Positions 53,608 to 63,835 of a stretch of 64,000 nt of DNA are shown piece after piece. The DNA is from Agromyces badenianii (GTDB lineage Bacteria > Actinomycetota > Actinomycetes > Actinomycetales > Microbacteriaceae), in contig NZ_CP028913.1 of assembly GCF_003070885.1 (NCBI RefSeq), positions 806,001-870,000 on the forward strand, given 5' to 3'. Position 1 is the stretch's first letter, and each line of letters opens with the position of its first letter. A program made the position numbers and the translations under genes. Below the pieces are notes generated by a model. It had not been told where the DNA came from. It saw nothing but the letters and a program-made list of their open reading frames with translations, and made no database searches.

Positions 53608-53928
53608 GTGACCTATGTCATCGCCCTTCCGTGTGTCGACGTCAAAGACCGTGCCTGCATCGACGAGTGCCCGGTCGACTGCATCTACGAGGGTGAGCGC
53701 TCGCTCTACATCCACCCCGACGAGTGCGTCGACTGCGGGGCCTGCGAACCGGTCTGCCCGGTCGAGGCCATCTACTACGAAGACGACCTGCCCGACGTGT
53801 GGGCCGACTACTACAAGGCCAACGTCGAGTTCTTCGACGACATCGGCTCGCCGGGCGGCGCAGCCAAGATCGGCGTCATCCCGAAAGACCACCCCGTGAT
53901 CTCGGTGCTCCCTCCGCAGGCGCACTGA
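53608..53928 (+). CDS. Seven-iron ferredoxin (3Fe-4S and 4Fe-4S)
   Basis: 106 aa. Typical FdxA/FdxC family: [59 protein letters not shown]. The first cluster motif is of the CxxxxxxxCxxxC type and the second CxxCxxCxxxCP. The C-terminal extension ([16 protein letters not shown]) is usual for actinobacteria. It serves as a low-potential electron carrier. GTG start at 53608. The dapC gene begins 2 nt after its stop. Confidence 0.94.
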   Translation: MTYVIALPCVDVKDRACIDECPVDCIYEGERSLYIHPDECVDCGACEPVCPVEAIYYEDDLPDVWADYYKANVEFFDDIGSPGGAAKIGVIPKDHPVISVLPPQAH

Positions 53929-53930
53929 GC

Positions 53931-55046
53931 ATGACGCGCGGCGAACTGCCCGACTACCCGTGGGACCTCATGGCCCCCTACCGGGAGCGGGCCGCGAGGC
54001 ACCCGGGCGGAGTCGTCGACCTCTCGATCGGCTCTCCCGTCGACCCCACACCCGAGCTCGTACGTGAGGCCCTCGCCGAGGCGAGCGACGCGCACGCGTA
54101 TCCCCAGACGACCGGCACCGACGAGCTCCGCAGCGAGATCGTCGCCTGGTTCGCCCGGCGTCGGGGCGTCCACGGGCTCACCACGGCGCACGTCTTGCCG
54201 ACGGTGGGGTCCAAAGAACTCGTCGCGCTCCTGCCCTTCCTGCTCGGGCTCGGCGAGGGAGACGTCGTGGTGCACCCGTGCGCCGCGTACCCGAGCTACG
54301 AGATGGGCGCGGTGCTCGTCGGTGCCACCGCGATGGCCTCCGACGATCCTGCAGAATGGCCGGCCGCGACGAAGCTCGTCTGGCTGAACAGCCCGGGCAA
54401 CCCCGACGGCAGGGTGCTCACGATCGAAGAGCTCCGCGCAGCCCACGAGCGGGCCGCCGAACTCGGCGCGATCATCGTCGGCGACGAATGCTACGCCGAG
54501 CTCGGCTGGGAGGGCGAGTGGGCGGATGCCCCGGTGCCGAGCCTGCTCGACCCGCGCGTGATCGGCGACAGCCGCCACAACACGCTCGTCGCCTATTCGC
54601 TGTCGAAGCAATCGAACATGGCAGGCTACCGCACCGCCTTCATCGCCGGTTGCAGCACCGTGATCGGCCGCCTCACCACGGTGCGCAAGCACGCCGGACT
54701 CATGGTTCCCCAGCCGCTGCAGGCGGCGATGCTCGCCGCGCTCCGCGACGACGTGCACGTCGCCGAGCAGAAGGAGCGCTACCGTGCCCGTCGTGCACTG
54801 CTGAAGCCGTCGCTCGAAGCCGCCGGGTTCCGAATCGATCGCAGCGAGGCCGGGCTCTACCTCTGGGCGACCGAGGGGCGTGACGCCTGGGAGTCGATCG
54901 GGCGCCTCGCCGACCTCGGCATCGTGGCGGGCCCCGGCCACTTCTACGGCGTGCACCACCCCGAGCACGTGCGCGTGTCGCTGACCGCGAGCGACGAGCG
55001 GGTTCAGGCTGCTTCCGAACGACTTCGGGCCGCCGCTGCGGCGTGA
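53931..55046 (+). CDS. dapC: Succinyldiaminopimelate transaminase
   Basis: 371 aa, fold type I aminotransferase. LPDYPWDLMAPYRERAARHPGGVVDLSIGSPVDPTPE, LPTVGSKELVALLP, NSPGNPDGRVLT, DECYAELGW and SLSKQSNMAGYRTAFIAG (PLP Lys). The DapC subgroup is identified by the fdx-dapC linkage and the initial LPDYPWD. It forms N-succinyl-LL-2,6-diaminopimelate in lysine and peptidoglycan synthesis, in line with dapD and dapE 4 kb downstream. Confidence 0.93.
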   Translation: MTRGELPDYPWDLMAPYRERAARHPGGVVDLSIGSPVDPTPELVREALAEASDAHAYPQTTGTDELRSEIVAWFARRRGVHGLTTAHVLPTVGSKELVALLPFLLGLGEGDVVVHPCAAYPSYEMGAVLVGATAMASDDPAEWPAATKLVWLNSPGNPDGRVLTIEELRAAHERAAELGAIIVGDECYAELGWEGEWADAPVPSLLDPRVIGDSRHNTLVAYSLSKQSNMAGYRTAFIAGCSTVIGRLTTVRKHAGLMVPQPLQAAMLAALRDDVHVAEQKERYRARRALLKPSLEAAGFRIDRSEAGLYLWATEGRDAWESIGRLADLGIVAGPGHFYGVHHPEHVRVSLTASDERVQAASERLRAAAAA

Positions 55047-55091
55047 CATCCACTCGTGCGCCTCATCGCTTCGCCCTGTACGGTTGTGATC

Positions 55092-55123
55092 TCCGCCAAC
55101 GGATACAATGATCTGTTGGCGGA
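55092..55123. promoter_or_regulatory. Inverted repeat over the gltA promoter
   Basis: TCCGCCAAC (55092-55100) and GTTGGCGGA (55115-55123) are perfect inverted arms around 14 bp that contain TACAAT (55104-55109). A protein bound here would cover the -10 box. Confidence 0.5.
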
Positions 55124-55235
55124 TGCAACAGTGGGCTCGGAGCGCGTCTAGGCTGTACACGGACCGCGGCCGACCCCCCTACGGCCTTCGTCCGGAAAGC
55201 AGGTGACCGCGCAAGTGACGATCACAGGAGGCGCC

Positions 55236-56547
55236 GTGAGCGACGTCGTGAACAAGGCGGCCGGGGAGACTCCCCAGACCGCGACCCTCAGCTTCGGCGG
55301 CACCACCGCCGAGTTCCCCGTCCATCGTGCGGTGCAGGGCAACTCGAGCATCGACGTGTCGACGCTGACTCGGCAGACCGGCCTCACCGCGCTCGACTAC
55401 GGGTTCGTGAACACCGCGTCGACGCGGTCGGCGATCACCTACATCGACGGCGAGCAGGGCATCCTCCGCTATCGCGGGTATCCGATCGAAGAGCTCGCGG
55501 CGAACTCGACGTTCCTCGAGGTCGCGTGGCTGCTCATCTACGGCGAGCTGCCGACCGCCGACCAGCTCGGCGAGTTCGACGAGAAGATCCGTCGCCACAC
55601 GCTGCTGCACGAAGACCTCAAGCGGTTCTTCTCCTCGTTGCCGCACACGGCGCACCCGATGTCGGTGCTCTCGAGCGCGGTGTCGGCCACTGTCGACCTA
55701 CTACGAGGACTCCTCGGACCCGAGCGATCCCGAGCAGGTCGAGCTCACGATGATCCGGCTGCTCGCGAAGCTCCCGGTCATCGCCGCGTACGCGCACAAG
55801 AAGTCGATCGGCCAGGCGTTCCTCTACCCCGACAACTCGCTCTCGTTCGTCGACAACTTCCTGAAGCTGAACTTCGGGAACATGGCCGAGCCGTTCCACA
55901 TCGACCCGGTGCTCTCCACCGCGCTCGACCGCCTGCTGATCCTGCACGAAGACCACGAGCAGAACGCGTCGACGTCGACCGTGCGCCTCGTCGGCTCGAC
56001 GGGTGCGAACCTCTACGCCTCGATCTCGGCGGGCATCCACGCCCTCTCGGGGCCGTTGCACGGCGGCGCCAACGAAGCGGTGCTGCAGATGCTGGCGCGC
56101 ATCCGCGATTCCGGTGAGGGCGTCGAGAAGTTCGTCGAGCGCGTGAAGAACAAGGAAGACGGCGTGAAGCTCATGGGCTTCGGGCACCGCGTCTACAAGA
56201 ACTACGACCCGCGTGCGACGATCGTCAAGCAGTCGGCCAACGAGGTGCTCGCCGGGCTCGGCGTCGCCGATCCGCTGCTCGACATCGCCACGGAGCTCGA
56301 GCAGTTCGCCCTGCAAGACGACTACTTCAAGGAGCGACGGCTCTACCCCAACGTCGACTTCTACACGGGCGTCATCTACAAGGCGATGGGCTTCCCCACG
56401 CGCATGTTCACCGTGCTCTTCGCGATCGGCCGCCTGCCGGGGTGGATGGCGCACTGGCGTGAGATGAACCTCGACCCGCAGACGAAGATCGGGCGCCCGC
56501 AGCAGCTCTACATCGGCGAGCCCGAGCGTCACTACCCCTCGCGCTGA
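55236..56547 (+). CDS. gltA: Citrate synthase, interrupted by one frameshift
   Basis: Start GTG at 55236 chosen for AGGAGG 4 nt upstream (upstream GTGs in frame are poorer). ALDYGFVNTASTRSAITYIDGEQGILRYRGYPIEELA is normal. An extra A near 55689 shifts the frame after VLSSAVSA. The rest (YYEDSSDPSDPEQVELTMIRLLAKLPVIAAYAHKKSIG, then LHEDHEQNASTSTVRLVGSTGANLYASISAGIHALSGPLHGGANE and GFGHRVYKNYDPR) continues in another frame to 56547. The joined protein would be ~436 aa, full length. The TCA-cycle role makes a true null allele unlikely. Confidence 0.88.
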
Positions 56548-56556
56548 GCATCGTGC

Positions 56557-56596
56557 GAAAACGCCGGTCACGCCTTCGGGCGGGGCCGGCGTTTTC
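56557..56596. terminator. Bidirectional terminator between gltA and the acylase
   Basis: GAAAACGCCGG / CCGGCGTTTTC, 11-bp perfect arms, with T runs on both strands. Convergent genes on both sides. Confidence 0.8.
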
Positions 56597-56619
56597 GTCG
56601 TCGGTGGCGGAGGTCGCCG

Positions 56620-59216
56620 TCAGTCCGCGCCGGCGGGCCGCAGCCGCAGCGTGTCGTGCGCCGAGGCTTCGATCGCCTCGGCCGTGAACGCCCAGTCGCG
56701 CAGCTCACCGCGTTGCCAGAGCGAGGCCTGATCGGCGTAGTGGGGGTGGAAGGCGTGACCCGACGCGCCGGTGAGGTTGATCCAGCGGGATGCGTCGCGG
56801 TCGCCGAGATCGACGACCATGCGCATCGACGGCACCCAGTCGACGCCGTACCCGATGCTCGCGTCCCAGCCGATCGCGTTGACGATCGACGAGCCACCGC
56901 CGAGTTCGTACGGGCCGCGGTTGAAGAGCCACTCGATCGGTGCGATGCCCGACTCGCCGAAGCTCTGGTTCGTGAGCGTCAGGGTGTGCAGACGGCCCCA
57001 GCGCCAGGAGTCGGGGTTCGACCCCATGCGCTGCTCCGATTCCTCCCAGGCCGCACCGAGGGCGTGCGCGATCATCGCGTCGCGCCCCGTGACGCCGGCG
57101 TCGTCGTTGGCCCACCACATCGACTCGGGCTCGGCGAGCAGGGTGCCGACGACGTTGAACCAGCGGTCGCCGCCCTGGGGCCGCGTCGCCTCGGGAAGCT
57201 CGCCGAACATGTCGCCCAGCAGGCTGCGCCAGAAGACGGCGAAGTAGGCGGCCTCGGCGCTGTCGACGTCGGCACGGCCGTTCCAGCCGCCGAGGAGCGC
57301 GGCCCCCCGCTTCGCGTCGCCGTCGAGGTCGAGGGCGGCGATCACCCGGCAGGAACGCGGCGGCATTCGCGTCGCTCGTGTCGAGCTGGATCTCGGCGAG
57401 TAAACTCGGCGGTGAGCTTCTCGCCGGCGTCGAGCCGCTCGCGGAGCAACCGGTCGATGCCGGCGGCACGATAGCCGTAGTCCCAGTCCTCGGTGAGCAT
57501 CGGCCCTTCGGGCCCGACTGCCGCGTTGTTGGCCGTGACGATGTAGCCGCTCGCGGGGTTGTACACCGAGGGCAACCGGCCGAAGGGCACTGCACCCTCC
57601 CACCCGTTCGCGCTCGTCCAGCCGGCCAGGGGCAGTGTGCCGTCGCCGGTCTTGCGCACCGGGATGCGGCCGGGCGCCTGATAGCCGATGTTGCCCGCGA
57701 CATCCGCGTAGACGAGGTTCTGCGCCGGCACGTCGAAGATCGCTGCGGCGGCGCGGAACGCGTTCCAGTCGTGCGCGCGATCGAGCGCGAAGATCGCGCC
57801 GGCGGTGGTGCCCGCCGTCAGCGCGGTCCACTGCAGCGAGACCTCGTACTGCCCCTCGGCCTGACCGGATGCCGCGGGGAACTGCGTCGCGACCTCGCCG
57901 AAATCGTCGCCGATGCCGGTGACGAGCGGGCCGCGGGCGGTGGAGCGCACCGTGATGGTGACCGGATCGCCGCCGGCCACCTCGATCGTCTCCTCGCGGA
58001 GCGTGAGCGGAACGAGGGCACCGTCGAGCTCGTACGAGTCGCCGTCGATGCGCTCGAGGTAGAGGTCGGCGACGTCTGGCCCGAGGTTCGTGAAGCCCCA
58101 GGCGATGCTCTGGTTCTGCCCGATGACGATGCCCGGCAGGCCTGAGAACGAGTAGCCGGCCACGTCGAACGAGCACTCGTCGGTGATCTGAACGCAGTGC
58201 AGGCCCATCTGCGCCCAGATCGAGGGCATGGCGGGCCCGAGGTGCGGATCGTTCGCGAGCAGGGGCGAACCCGACTCGGTGAGCGCGCCCGAGACGACCC
58301 ACGAGTTCGATCCGAGGTCGCCGCCCTCGGGGCCGAGGAGCTCCGGCACCGCCTCGATCGTCGACTGGAGTGAGCTGAGCGCGGCGGCGTGGCCGGGGCC
58401 GATGGGGGATTCCGCCGCGGCATCCGGACGGATCGGATCGTCGTCGGCCGGGATCGGCGTCACCGACAACGCGGCCGGCGCCGTCGCCGTCGCCGTCGGT
58501 TCGCCGGCGATCGTCGGCATGCGCCCCCACGGGTAGTCGGGATGCAGGCGCGCGACCTCCTCGGGCGGGAGCGCGGTGGAGAGCAGCGCGCGATCGATCT
58601 CGTCGCCGAGGTTCGAGCGCAGGTCCCACGCCATCGCCTTCAGCCACGCGATCGAGTCGACTCCCGACCACGGTTCGGGCGAGTAGCCGGGATTCTGCAG
58701 CCCGAGCACGGCGTACTCGAGTGAGAGGTCGGCTCCATTGCGATCGTCGAGGTAGGCGTTGACGCCCTCGGCGTAGGCGTCGTAGTGGGCCCTCGACGAC
58801 TCGTCGAGCATGCCGTACTCCTGCTCGGCGATGCCGCGCCAGTCGAGCGTGCGGATGAAGGCATCGGTGCCGAGCTGGGACCTACCGAACAGCTCGGCGA
58901 GCCGGCCCGCGGTGACGTGCCGGCGGAAGTCCATCTCCCAGAACCGGTCTTGCGCGTGCACGAAGCCCTGGGCGAAGAAGAGGTCGTGGTCGGTCTCGGC
59001 GTAGAGCTGCGGCACACCGGCGTCGTCGCGGTGCACGGTGGCCGTGGCATCCAGACCGGACATCTGGATGCTGCCGTTCGAGGTGGGGAACGAGCGCTGC
59101 ACGGTCCACCAGCCGAGTCCGGCAGCGACGACGGCGAGCACGAGCACGGCGACGAGGAGGCCGATGAGGAACCGTATTCCCCGATGCCGACCGGTTCTCG
59201 ATGCGTCGGTACCCAC
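56620..59216 (-). CDS. Penicillin acylase family protein, interrupted by two frameshifts
   Basis: Ntn-hydrolase precursor of ~865 residues once joined. The GTG at 59216 follows GGAG. An N-terminal membrane segment (FLIGLLVAVLVLAVVAAGLGWW) and the A chain lead to the processing site before GSNSWVVSG, where the Ser would become the B-chain nucleophile. ANDPHLG, SIAWGFTN and YADVAGNIGYQAPGRIPVR follow. Extra bases near 57401 (TAAA) and in CCC at 57344-57346 break the frame. Activity could be acyl-homoserine lactone or beta-lactam acylase; the substrate is unknown. Sequencing error is possible. Confidence 0.82.
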
Positions 59217-59340
59217 GCCACTCCTTCGTGCTGCGCAAGACGAGGGCCGCCCCGCGGCGGCCAGAGCCACCACTGTAGCCGAGAAGCCGAGCGGTCGGCA
59301 GCGGCCGGGATCGCGTCGAGCAGCGCCGCCGGAGGGCGTC

Positions 59341-60294
59341 TCAGGCGTGCAGCGCGGCGTTCAGGCGCACACCCTCGCCGGTGCGGGAGAGCGCCTCGAC
59401 CTGCCCGTTCAGCGAGTTGCGACGGAAGAGCAGGTTGGGCACGCCCGAGAGCACCACGGCCTTGACCGTGCTGGGGTGCTCACCCGCTCCGCCGAGCAGT
59501 ACGACCTTCGTTCCCGCCGTGACGTAGAGGCCCGCCTCGACGACGCTGTCGTCGCCGATCGAGATGCCGATGCCCGAGTTCGCGCCGAGCAGCGCCCGCT
59601 CGCCGATGACGACGCGCTGGGTGCCGCCACCCGACAGCGTGCCCATGATCGATGCGCCGCCGCCGATGTCGGAGCCGTCGCCGACGACGACGCCCTGGGA
59701 GATGCGGCCCTCGACCATCGAGGTGCCGAGGGTGCCGGCGTTGAAGTTCACGAAGCCCTCGTGCATGACCGTCGTGCCGGGCGAGAGGTGCGCTCCGAGG
59801 CGCACTCGAGCGGCATCCGCGATGCGCACCCGCTCGGGGGTGACGTAGTCGAGCAGACGCGGGAACTTGTCGAGGCCGGTCGCGTGGATGCCGGCTCGCT
59901 GCAGCGCAGGGCGCAGCCGGTCGAAGTCGGTGGGATGCACCGGGCCCGCGTTCGTCCAGACGACGGCCGGGAGGTGCGCGAAGACGCCGTCGAGGTTCAC
60001 GGTGTTCGGTGCGGCGAGGAGGTGCGAGAGCACGTGGAGCCGCAGGTAGGCGTCGGAGGTGCCCGCGGGCGGGGCGTCGAGGTCGATCGTGAGGTCGACG
60101 GCCTCGATCGTGACGTTGCGGCGCGCATCGGCACCGGTGAGCGCCAGGTGCTCGGGCGAGAGTGCAGCCGTCGTGTCGCCGAGTGCCGGCGCCGGGAACC
60201 AGGTGTCGAGCACGGTGCCGTCGGCCGCGATCGTGGCGAGCCCGGCGCCTCGGGCGGAGCGGTGCGAGGTGGCGGCGGCGGCGTTCTCTGGCAT
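59341..60294 (-). CDS. dapD: Tetrahydrodipicolinate N-succinyltransferase
   Basis: 317 aa left-handed beta-helix protein of the actinobacterial DapD type. [29 protein letters not shown], then hexapeptide repeats ([61 protein letters not shown]) and [26 protein letters not shown]. Uses succinyl-CoA to start the succinylase branch of lysine/DAP synthesis. TACGCT lies 7 nt before the ATG, a leaderless promoter back to back with dapE. Confidence 0.95.
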   Translation of the reverse strand: MPENAAAATSHRSARGAGLATIAADGTVLDTWFPAPALGDTTAALSPEHLALTGADARRNVTIEAVDLTIDLDAPPAGTSDAYLRLHVLSHLLAAPNTVNLDGVFAHLPAVVWTNAGPVHPTDFDRLRPALQRAGIHATGLDKFPRLLDYVTPERVRIADAARVRLGAHLSPGTTVMHEGFVNFNAGTLGTSMVEGRISQGVVVGDGSDIGGGASIMGTLSGGGTQRVVIGERALLGANSGIGISIGDDSVVEAGLYVTAGTKVVLLGGAGEHPSTVKAVVLSGVPNLLFRRNSLNGQVEALSRTGEGVRLNAALHA

Positions 60295-60301
60295 GTGTTC
60301 C

Positions 60302-60362
60302 AGCGTACCGAGCCGCGACCACCGGTGACGCGGTGCGTCGCGCGCCGGTGCGTTCGTAGACT
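60302..60362. promoter_or_regulatory. Divergent leaderless promoters of dapD and dapE
   Basis: TACGCT on the minus strand (60302-60307) serves dapD. TAGACT on the plus strand (60357-60362) serves dapE, 6 nt before its ATG. They are 50 bp apart, allowing shared control. Confidence 0.55.
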
Positions 60363-60368
60363 GGGGGC

Positions 60369-61469
60369 ATGCCGCCCGCCCCGATCGTGCCCGTACTCGA
60401 CCTCACCGCCGACTCCGTCGCCATCACCCGGGCGATCTGCGACATCCCGAGCGTCTCGGGCGATGAGACACTGCTCGCCGACCTCGTCGAGCAGGCGCTC
60501 GCCGGGGCATCCCATCTCGAGGTGATCCGCGACGGCGACACCGTCGTTGCGCGCACGAACCTCGGCCGCGAACGCCGCGTCGTGATCGCCGGGCACCTCG
60601 ACACGGTGCCGATCAACGAGAACCTGCCGACGCGCTTCGAGACCGTCGACGGCGTCGAGTACCTGTGGGGGCGCGGCACGGTCGACATGAAGGCGGGCGT
60701 CGCGGTGCAGCTGAAGCTCGCCCTCGAGCTCACCGACCCCGTCGTCGACCTCACCTGGATGTGGTACGACAACGAAGAGGTCGCCGCATCGCTCAACGGC
60801 CTCGGACGGCTCGCCGGCAGCCGGCCCGACCTCTTCACCGGCGACTTCGCGATCCTCGGCGAGCCGTCGAACGGACAGGTCGAGGGCGGCTGCAACGGCA
60901 CGCTCCGCGCCGAGGTACGGGCAACCGGGCTGCGGGCGCACTCGGCGCGCAGCTGGGTCGGCGAGAACGCGATCCACAAGCTCGCACCGGCGCTCGCCCG
61001 CCTCGCCGAACACGAGGCCGAGACCGTCGAGGTCGACGGCCTCGCCTACCGCGAGGGCCTGAACGCCGTGCTGGTCTCGGGTGGCATCGCCGCCAACGTG
61101 ATCCCCGACGAGGCGGTGCTCACCGTCAACTACCGGTTCGCGCCGAGCCGCAACGTCGCCGAGGCATCCGAGGTCGTTCGCGAGTTCTTCGACGGCTTCG
61201 ACGTGACCGTCACCGACAGTGCCGAAGGCGCCCGGCCCGGCCTCGACGCCCCGCTCGCTCAGCAGTTCGTGCGCGCCGTCGGCGCCGAGGCGCGCCCCAA
61301 GTACGGCTGGACGGATGTCGCGCGCTTCAGCGCCCTCGGGATCCCCGCCGTGAACTTCGGCCCCGGCGACCCGCTCAAGGCGCACGCCGACGACGAGCGG
61401 GTCGCCACCTCGCAGATCAGGCACACCGAGATCGCGCTCCGCGACTGGCTGACCGGCGCCACCGCCTGA
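60369..61469 (+). CDS. dapE: Succinyl-diaminopimelate desuccinylase
   Basis: 366 aa, M20 metallopeptidase fold of the actinobacterial DapE type. [11 protein letters not shown] (zinc His), [23 protein letters not shown] (bridging Asp), [14 protein letters not shown] (catalytic and zinc Glu), [33 protein letters not shown], and the last His near the end in PLKAHADDE. It produces LL-diaminopimelate. Together with dapD and dapC it completes the succinylase steps. Confidence 0.95.
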   Translation: MPPAPIVPVLDLTADSVAITRAICDIPSVSGDETLLADLVEQALAGASHLEVIRDGDTVVARTNLGRERRVVIAGHLDTVPINENLPTRFETVDGVEYLWGRGTVDMKAGVAVQLKLALELTDPVVDLTWMWYDNEEVAASLNGLGRLAGSRPDLFTGDFAILGEPSNGQVEGGCNGTLRAEVRATGLRAHSARSWVGENAIHKLAPALARLAEHEAETVEVDGLAYREGLNAVLVSGGIAANVIPDEAVLTVNYRFAPSRNVAEASEVVREFFDGFDVTVTDSAEGARPGLDAPLAQQFVRAVGAEARPKYGWTDVARFSALGIPAVNFGPGDPLKAHADDERVATSQIRHTEIALRDWLTGATA

Positions 61470-61494
61470 GCGGCTCGGTTCGAACGAGGCATCC

Positions 61495-62727
61495 ATGACC
61501 ACGCCGTCGGCCGCGATCCGCGAACCCGACCCCTTCCGCGTGAGGCGCTGGTCGCCTCGCGTGCGCTGGCGCCTCGCGCCGTGGTGGGCGCGGGTCGTCG
61601 TGATCTTCCTCGGCGCTCGCGCGATCACGACCCTCATGGTGCTCGGCCTCGCGAGCGTGCAGGGGGCGAACCCGTGGACGGGAGCGCGCCCCGGGTACTT
61701 CGAGTACGCGAACCTGTGGGATTCCAGGTGGTACCAGATCATCTGGCACGGCGGCTACCCGCTGGAGCTCCCGGTCACCGAGACCGGACAGGTCGCCGAG
61801 AACGCGTGGGCGTTCCTGCCCGTCTATCCGATGCTCGTCGGCGTCGTGACCTGGTTCGGGGTGCCTTGGAATGCGGCCTCCGTCGTCGTCGCCCTGGCCG
61901 CGGGGCTCGGCGCTGCGCTCGTCACGTACCGGTTGATGTCGCGGTTCCTCGAGCCCGACCGTGCGCTCTTCGCGGTCGTGCTCTTCTCGGTGGCGCCGGT
62001 GTCGCCGATCATGCAGTTCGGGTACGCCGAGTCCCTGGGGCTGCTCTGGCTCGCGCTCGCGCTGCTCCTGCTCGTCGACCGGCGGTACGGATGGCTCGTG
62101 CCGGTGCTCGCCGTGTGGGCGTTCACGCGCCCTGGCGCTCTGGCCTTCGCGCTCACCCTCGGGCTGCACTGGCTGTGGCGGTGGTTCTCGCGACGACGCG
62201 ACCCGTTCCCGGTGCGGGAACGGGTGCTCGCGGCATCCGCCACCGTGTTCGCCGTGCTGGTCGGCTTCGCCTGGCCCGGAATCGTCTGGGCGGCCACCGG
62301 TGAGCTGCACGGGTACACGGCCACCGAGCTCGCGTGGCGGTCGGCCTACATCGGGTACCAGGAGCTCGTGCCCTTCACGGCCTGGTTCCAGTCGGGCGGC
62401 TGGTGGCTCGGGCAACCGCTCGGCACGATCGCGGTGCTCGCCCTCATCGCCGGCTTCGCGCTCACGCTGTTCCTGCCGGCGGTGCGCCGGCTCGGCGTCG
62501 ACCTTCGGCTCTGGCTGGCGAGCTACGGGTTGTACCTCCTCGCGGTGTTCTTCCCGCAGTCGAGCACCTTCCGCATCCTCGCTCCGATGTTCCCGCTCGT
62601 GGGCGCCCTCGCCCAGCCGCGGGCCGCATGGTACCGGTGGAGCGTGGTCGCGCTCTCTCTCTTGCTGCAACTCGGTTGGCTGCTCATCGCATGGGGCGTC
62701 GACGGCCGCGACTGGACGCCTCCCTGA
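61495..62727 (+). CDS. Polytopic GT-C-like (PIG-V/mannosyltransferase-type) membrane protein
   Basis: 410 aa with about nine membrane helices. The loop after helix 1 carries NLWDSRWYQIIWHGGYP, the D-x-x-W-Y type motif of PIG-V-like mannosyltransferases, and FLPVYPMLVGVVTWFGVP follows. A long loop lies after helix 6 (SRRRDPFPVRER). The name is by resemblance; sugar donor and acceptor are unknown, although a polyprenyl-phosphate-sugar-dependent transfer at the outer face is the usual activity. GAGG before the ATG. Confidence 0.75.
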   Translation: MTTPSAAIREPDPFRVRRWSPRVRWRLAPWWARVVVIFLGARAITTLMVLGLASVQGANPWTGARPGYFEYANLWDSRWYQIIWHGGYPLELPVTETGQVAENAWAFLPVYPMLVGVVTWFGVPWNAASVVVALAAGLGAALVTYRLMSRFLEPDRALFAVVLFSVAPVSPIMQFGYAESLGLLWLALALLLLVDRRYGWLVPVLAVWAFTRPGALAFALTLGLHWLWRWFSRRRDPFPVRERVLAASATVFAVLVGFAWPGIVWAATGELHGYTATELAWRSAYIGYQELVPFTAWFQSGGWWLGQPLGTIAVLALIAGFALTLFLPAVRRLGVDLRLWLASYGLYLLAVFFPQSSTFRILAPMFPLVGALAQPRAAWYRWSVVALSLLLQLGWLLIAWGVDGRDWTPP

Positions 62728-62867
62728 TCGGAGCGGGAATCCGCTGTCTCGGCCTCGCCCACCAGTCGTCGAATCGGTTCAATCGGCTTGCCGACAGGCT
62801 CGCGGCGATTTCCCAGCACCGCCTGTGATAGCAGATAATGGAAACTCAGCCACGAAAGGGGAGTTCA

Positions 62868-63041
62868 ATGGCGGCCATGAAGCCACGCACCGGAGACGGG
62901 CCTATGGAGGCTGTGAAGGAGGGTCGGCTCATCATCGTTCGAGTTCCGCTCGAAGGTGGGGGGCGCCTCGTCGTCTCGGTGAACGACGCTGAGGCCAAGG
63001 AACTCTACGACGTCCTCAGCGGCGTCGTGAATCCCGCCTGA
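62868..63041 (+). CDS. DUF3117 small protein
   Basis: 57 aa: MAAMKPRTGDGPMEAVKEGR, LIIVRVPLEGGGRLVVSVNDAEAKEL. MKPRTGDGP and RVPLEGGGRLVV are the DUF3117 signature. Highly conserved across Actinobacteria, function unknown. GGGGAG is the ribosome site, and GATAAT (62834-62839) a good -10 box. An in-frame ATG 30 nt upstream overlaps the -10 region and is rejected. Confidence 0.9.
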   Translation: MAAMKPRTGDGPMEAVKEGRLIIVRVPLEGGGRLVVSVNDAEAKELYDVLSGVVNPA

Positions 63042-63052
63042 GACACACTCCT

Positions 63053-63088
63053 CGAATCGAGCCCCGAGTCCACTCGGGGCTCGATTCG
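63053..63088. terminator. Hairpin terminator after the DUF3117 gene
   Basis: CGAATCGAGCCCCGAGT / ACTCGGGGCTCGATTCG, 17-bp perfect arms around two bases, followed by TTTG. Lies between convergent genes. Confidence 0.85.
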
Positions 63089-63111
63089 TTTGCCGGCGAC
63101 GTGGCAGGGCG

Positions 63112-63744
63112 CTACGCCCCGAGCTTCACGATCTGCAGCAGTCCGTCGCCGGCGGGGGTGATCGCGGTCGCCACGGCCGTCGAGGTCGCGAGCTCGGCGA
63201 TGAGGGTGCGGTAGGCGCTCGCCGACTCGTCGCGGCGCGCCGGATCGGCGACGCGGCCCTTCCACAGGGCGCGGGCGACGAGCACGATGCCGCCTGGCTT
63301 GGCGAGGCGCAGTCCGTGTTCGGCGTACTCGATCACCGACGGCGCATCGGCGTCGATGAAGACGATGTCGTAGGAGCTCTCGTTCATGCGCGGCAGCACC
63401 TCGCTCGCACGGCCGGCGATGAGCCGAACGCGTGCGGCGGCGATGCCGGCATCTGCGAAGTGCTGGCGCGCGTGCTGCTGGTACTCGGTCTCGGTGTCGA
63501 TCGAGGTGAGCAGGGCCCGGCGCGCCGCCTGCAGCATCCAGAGCCCGGAGACGCCGACCCCGGTGCCCACCTCGATGATCGCTTGGGCGCGCGACGCGGC
63601 TGCGAGCACGGCGAGCTGAGCGCCGACGGCGGGGGAGACCGGTTCGACGCCGAGTTCGAGGGACTGCTGTCGGGCCTTGGCGATCGCCTCGGTCATGGCG
63701 ACCGAGTCGTCGACGTACTTCCAGTTCAGATCGTGTTCGGACAC
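63112..63744 (-). CDS. O-methyltransferase (class I SAM, DUF/COMT-like)
   Basis: 210 aa. AQAIIEVGTGVGVSGLWMLQAA is the SAM motif I, LLTSIDTETEYQQHARQHF motif II, and YDIVFIDADAPSVIEYAEHGLRLAKPGGIVLVARALWKGRV the metal-binding (D..D) and post-motif region of the catechol O-methyltransferase-like group. Its position beside tatB is common in the family. The substrate is unknown. The start is GTG at 63744. Confidence 0.9.
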   Translation of the reverse strand: MSEHDLNWKYVDDSVAMTEAIAKARQQSLELGVEPVSPAVGAQLAVLAAASRAQAIIEVGTGVGVSGLWMLQAARRALLTSIDTETEYQQHARQHFADAGIAAARVRLIAGRASEVLPRMNESSYDIVFIDADAPSVIEYAEHGLRLAKPGGIVLVARALWKGRVADPARRDESASAYRTLIAELATSTAVATAITPAGDGLLQIVKLGA

Positions 63745-63823
63745 GTGGCGGCTCCCGGGTGCATCTCTCAGCCCCTAAGCCTAGGGCGCTCGCAGCATGG
63801 CGTTCGCACGCCTCGCCGCCGAC

Positions 63824-63829
63824 TATCCT
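63824..63829 (+). promoter_or_regulatory. -10 box of leaderless tatB promoter
   Basis: TATCCT, 6 nt before the GTG start of tatB. No ribosome site in between. Confidence 0.55.
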
Positions 63830-63835
63830 GTAGGG

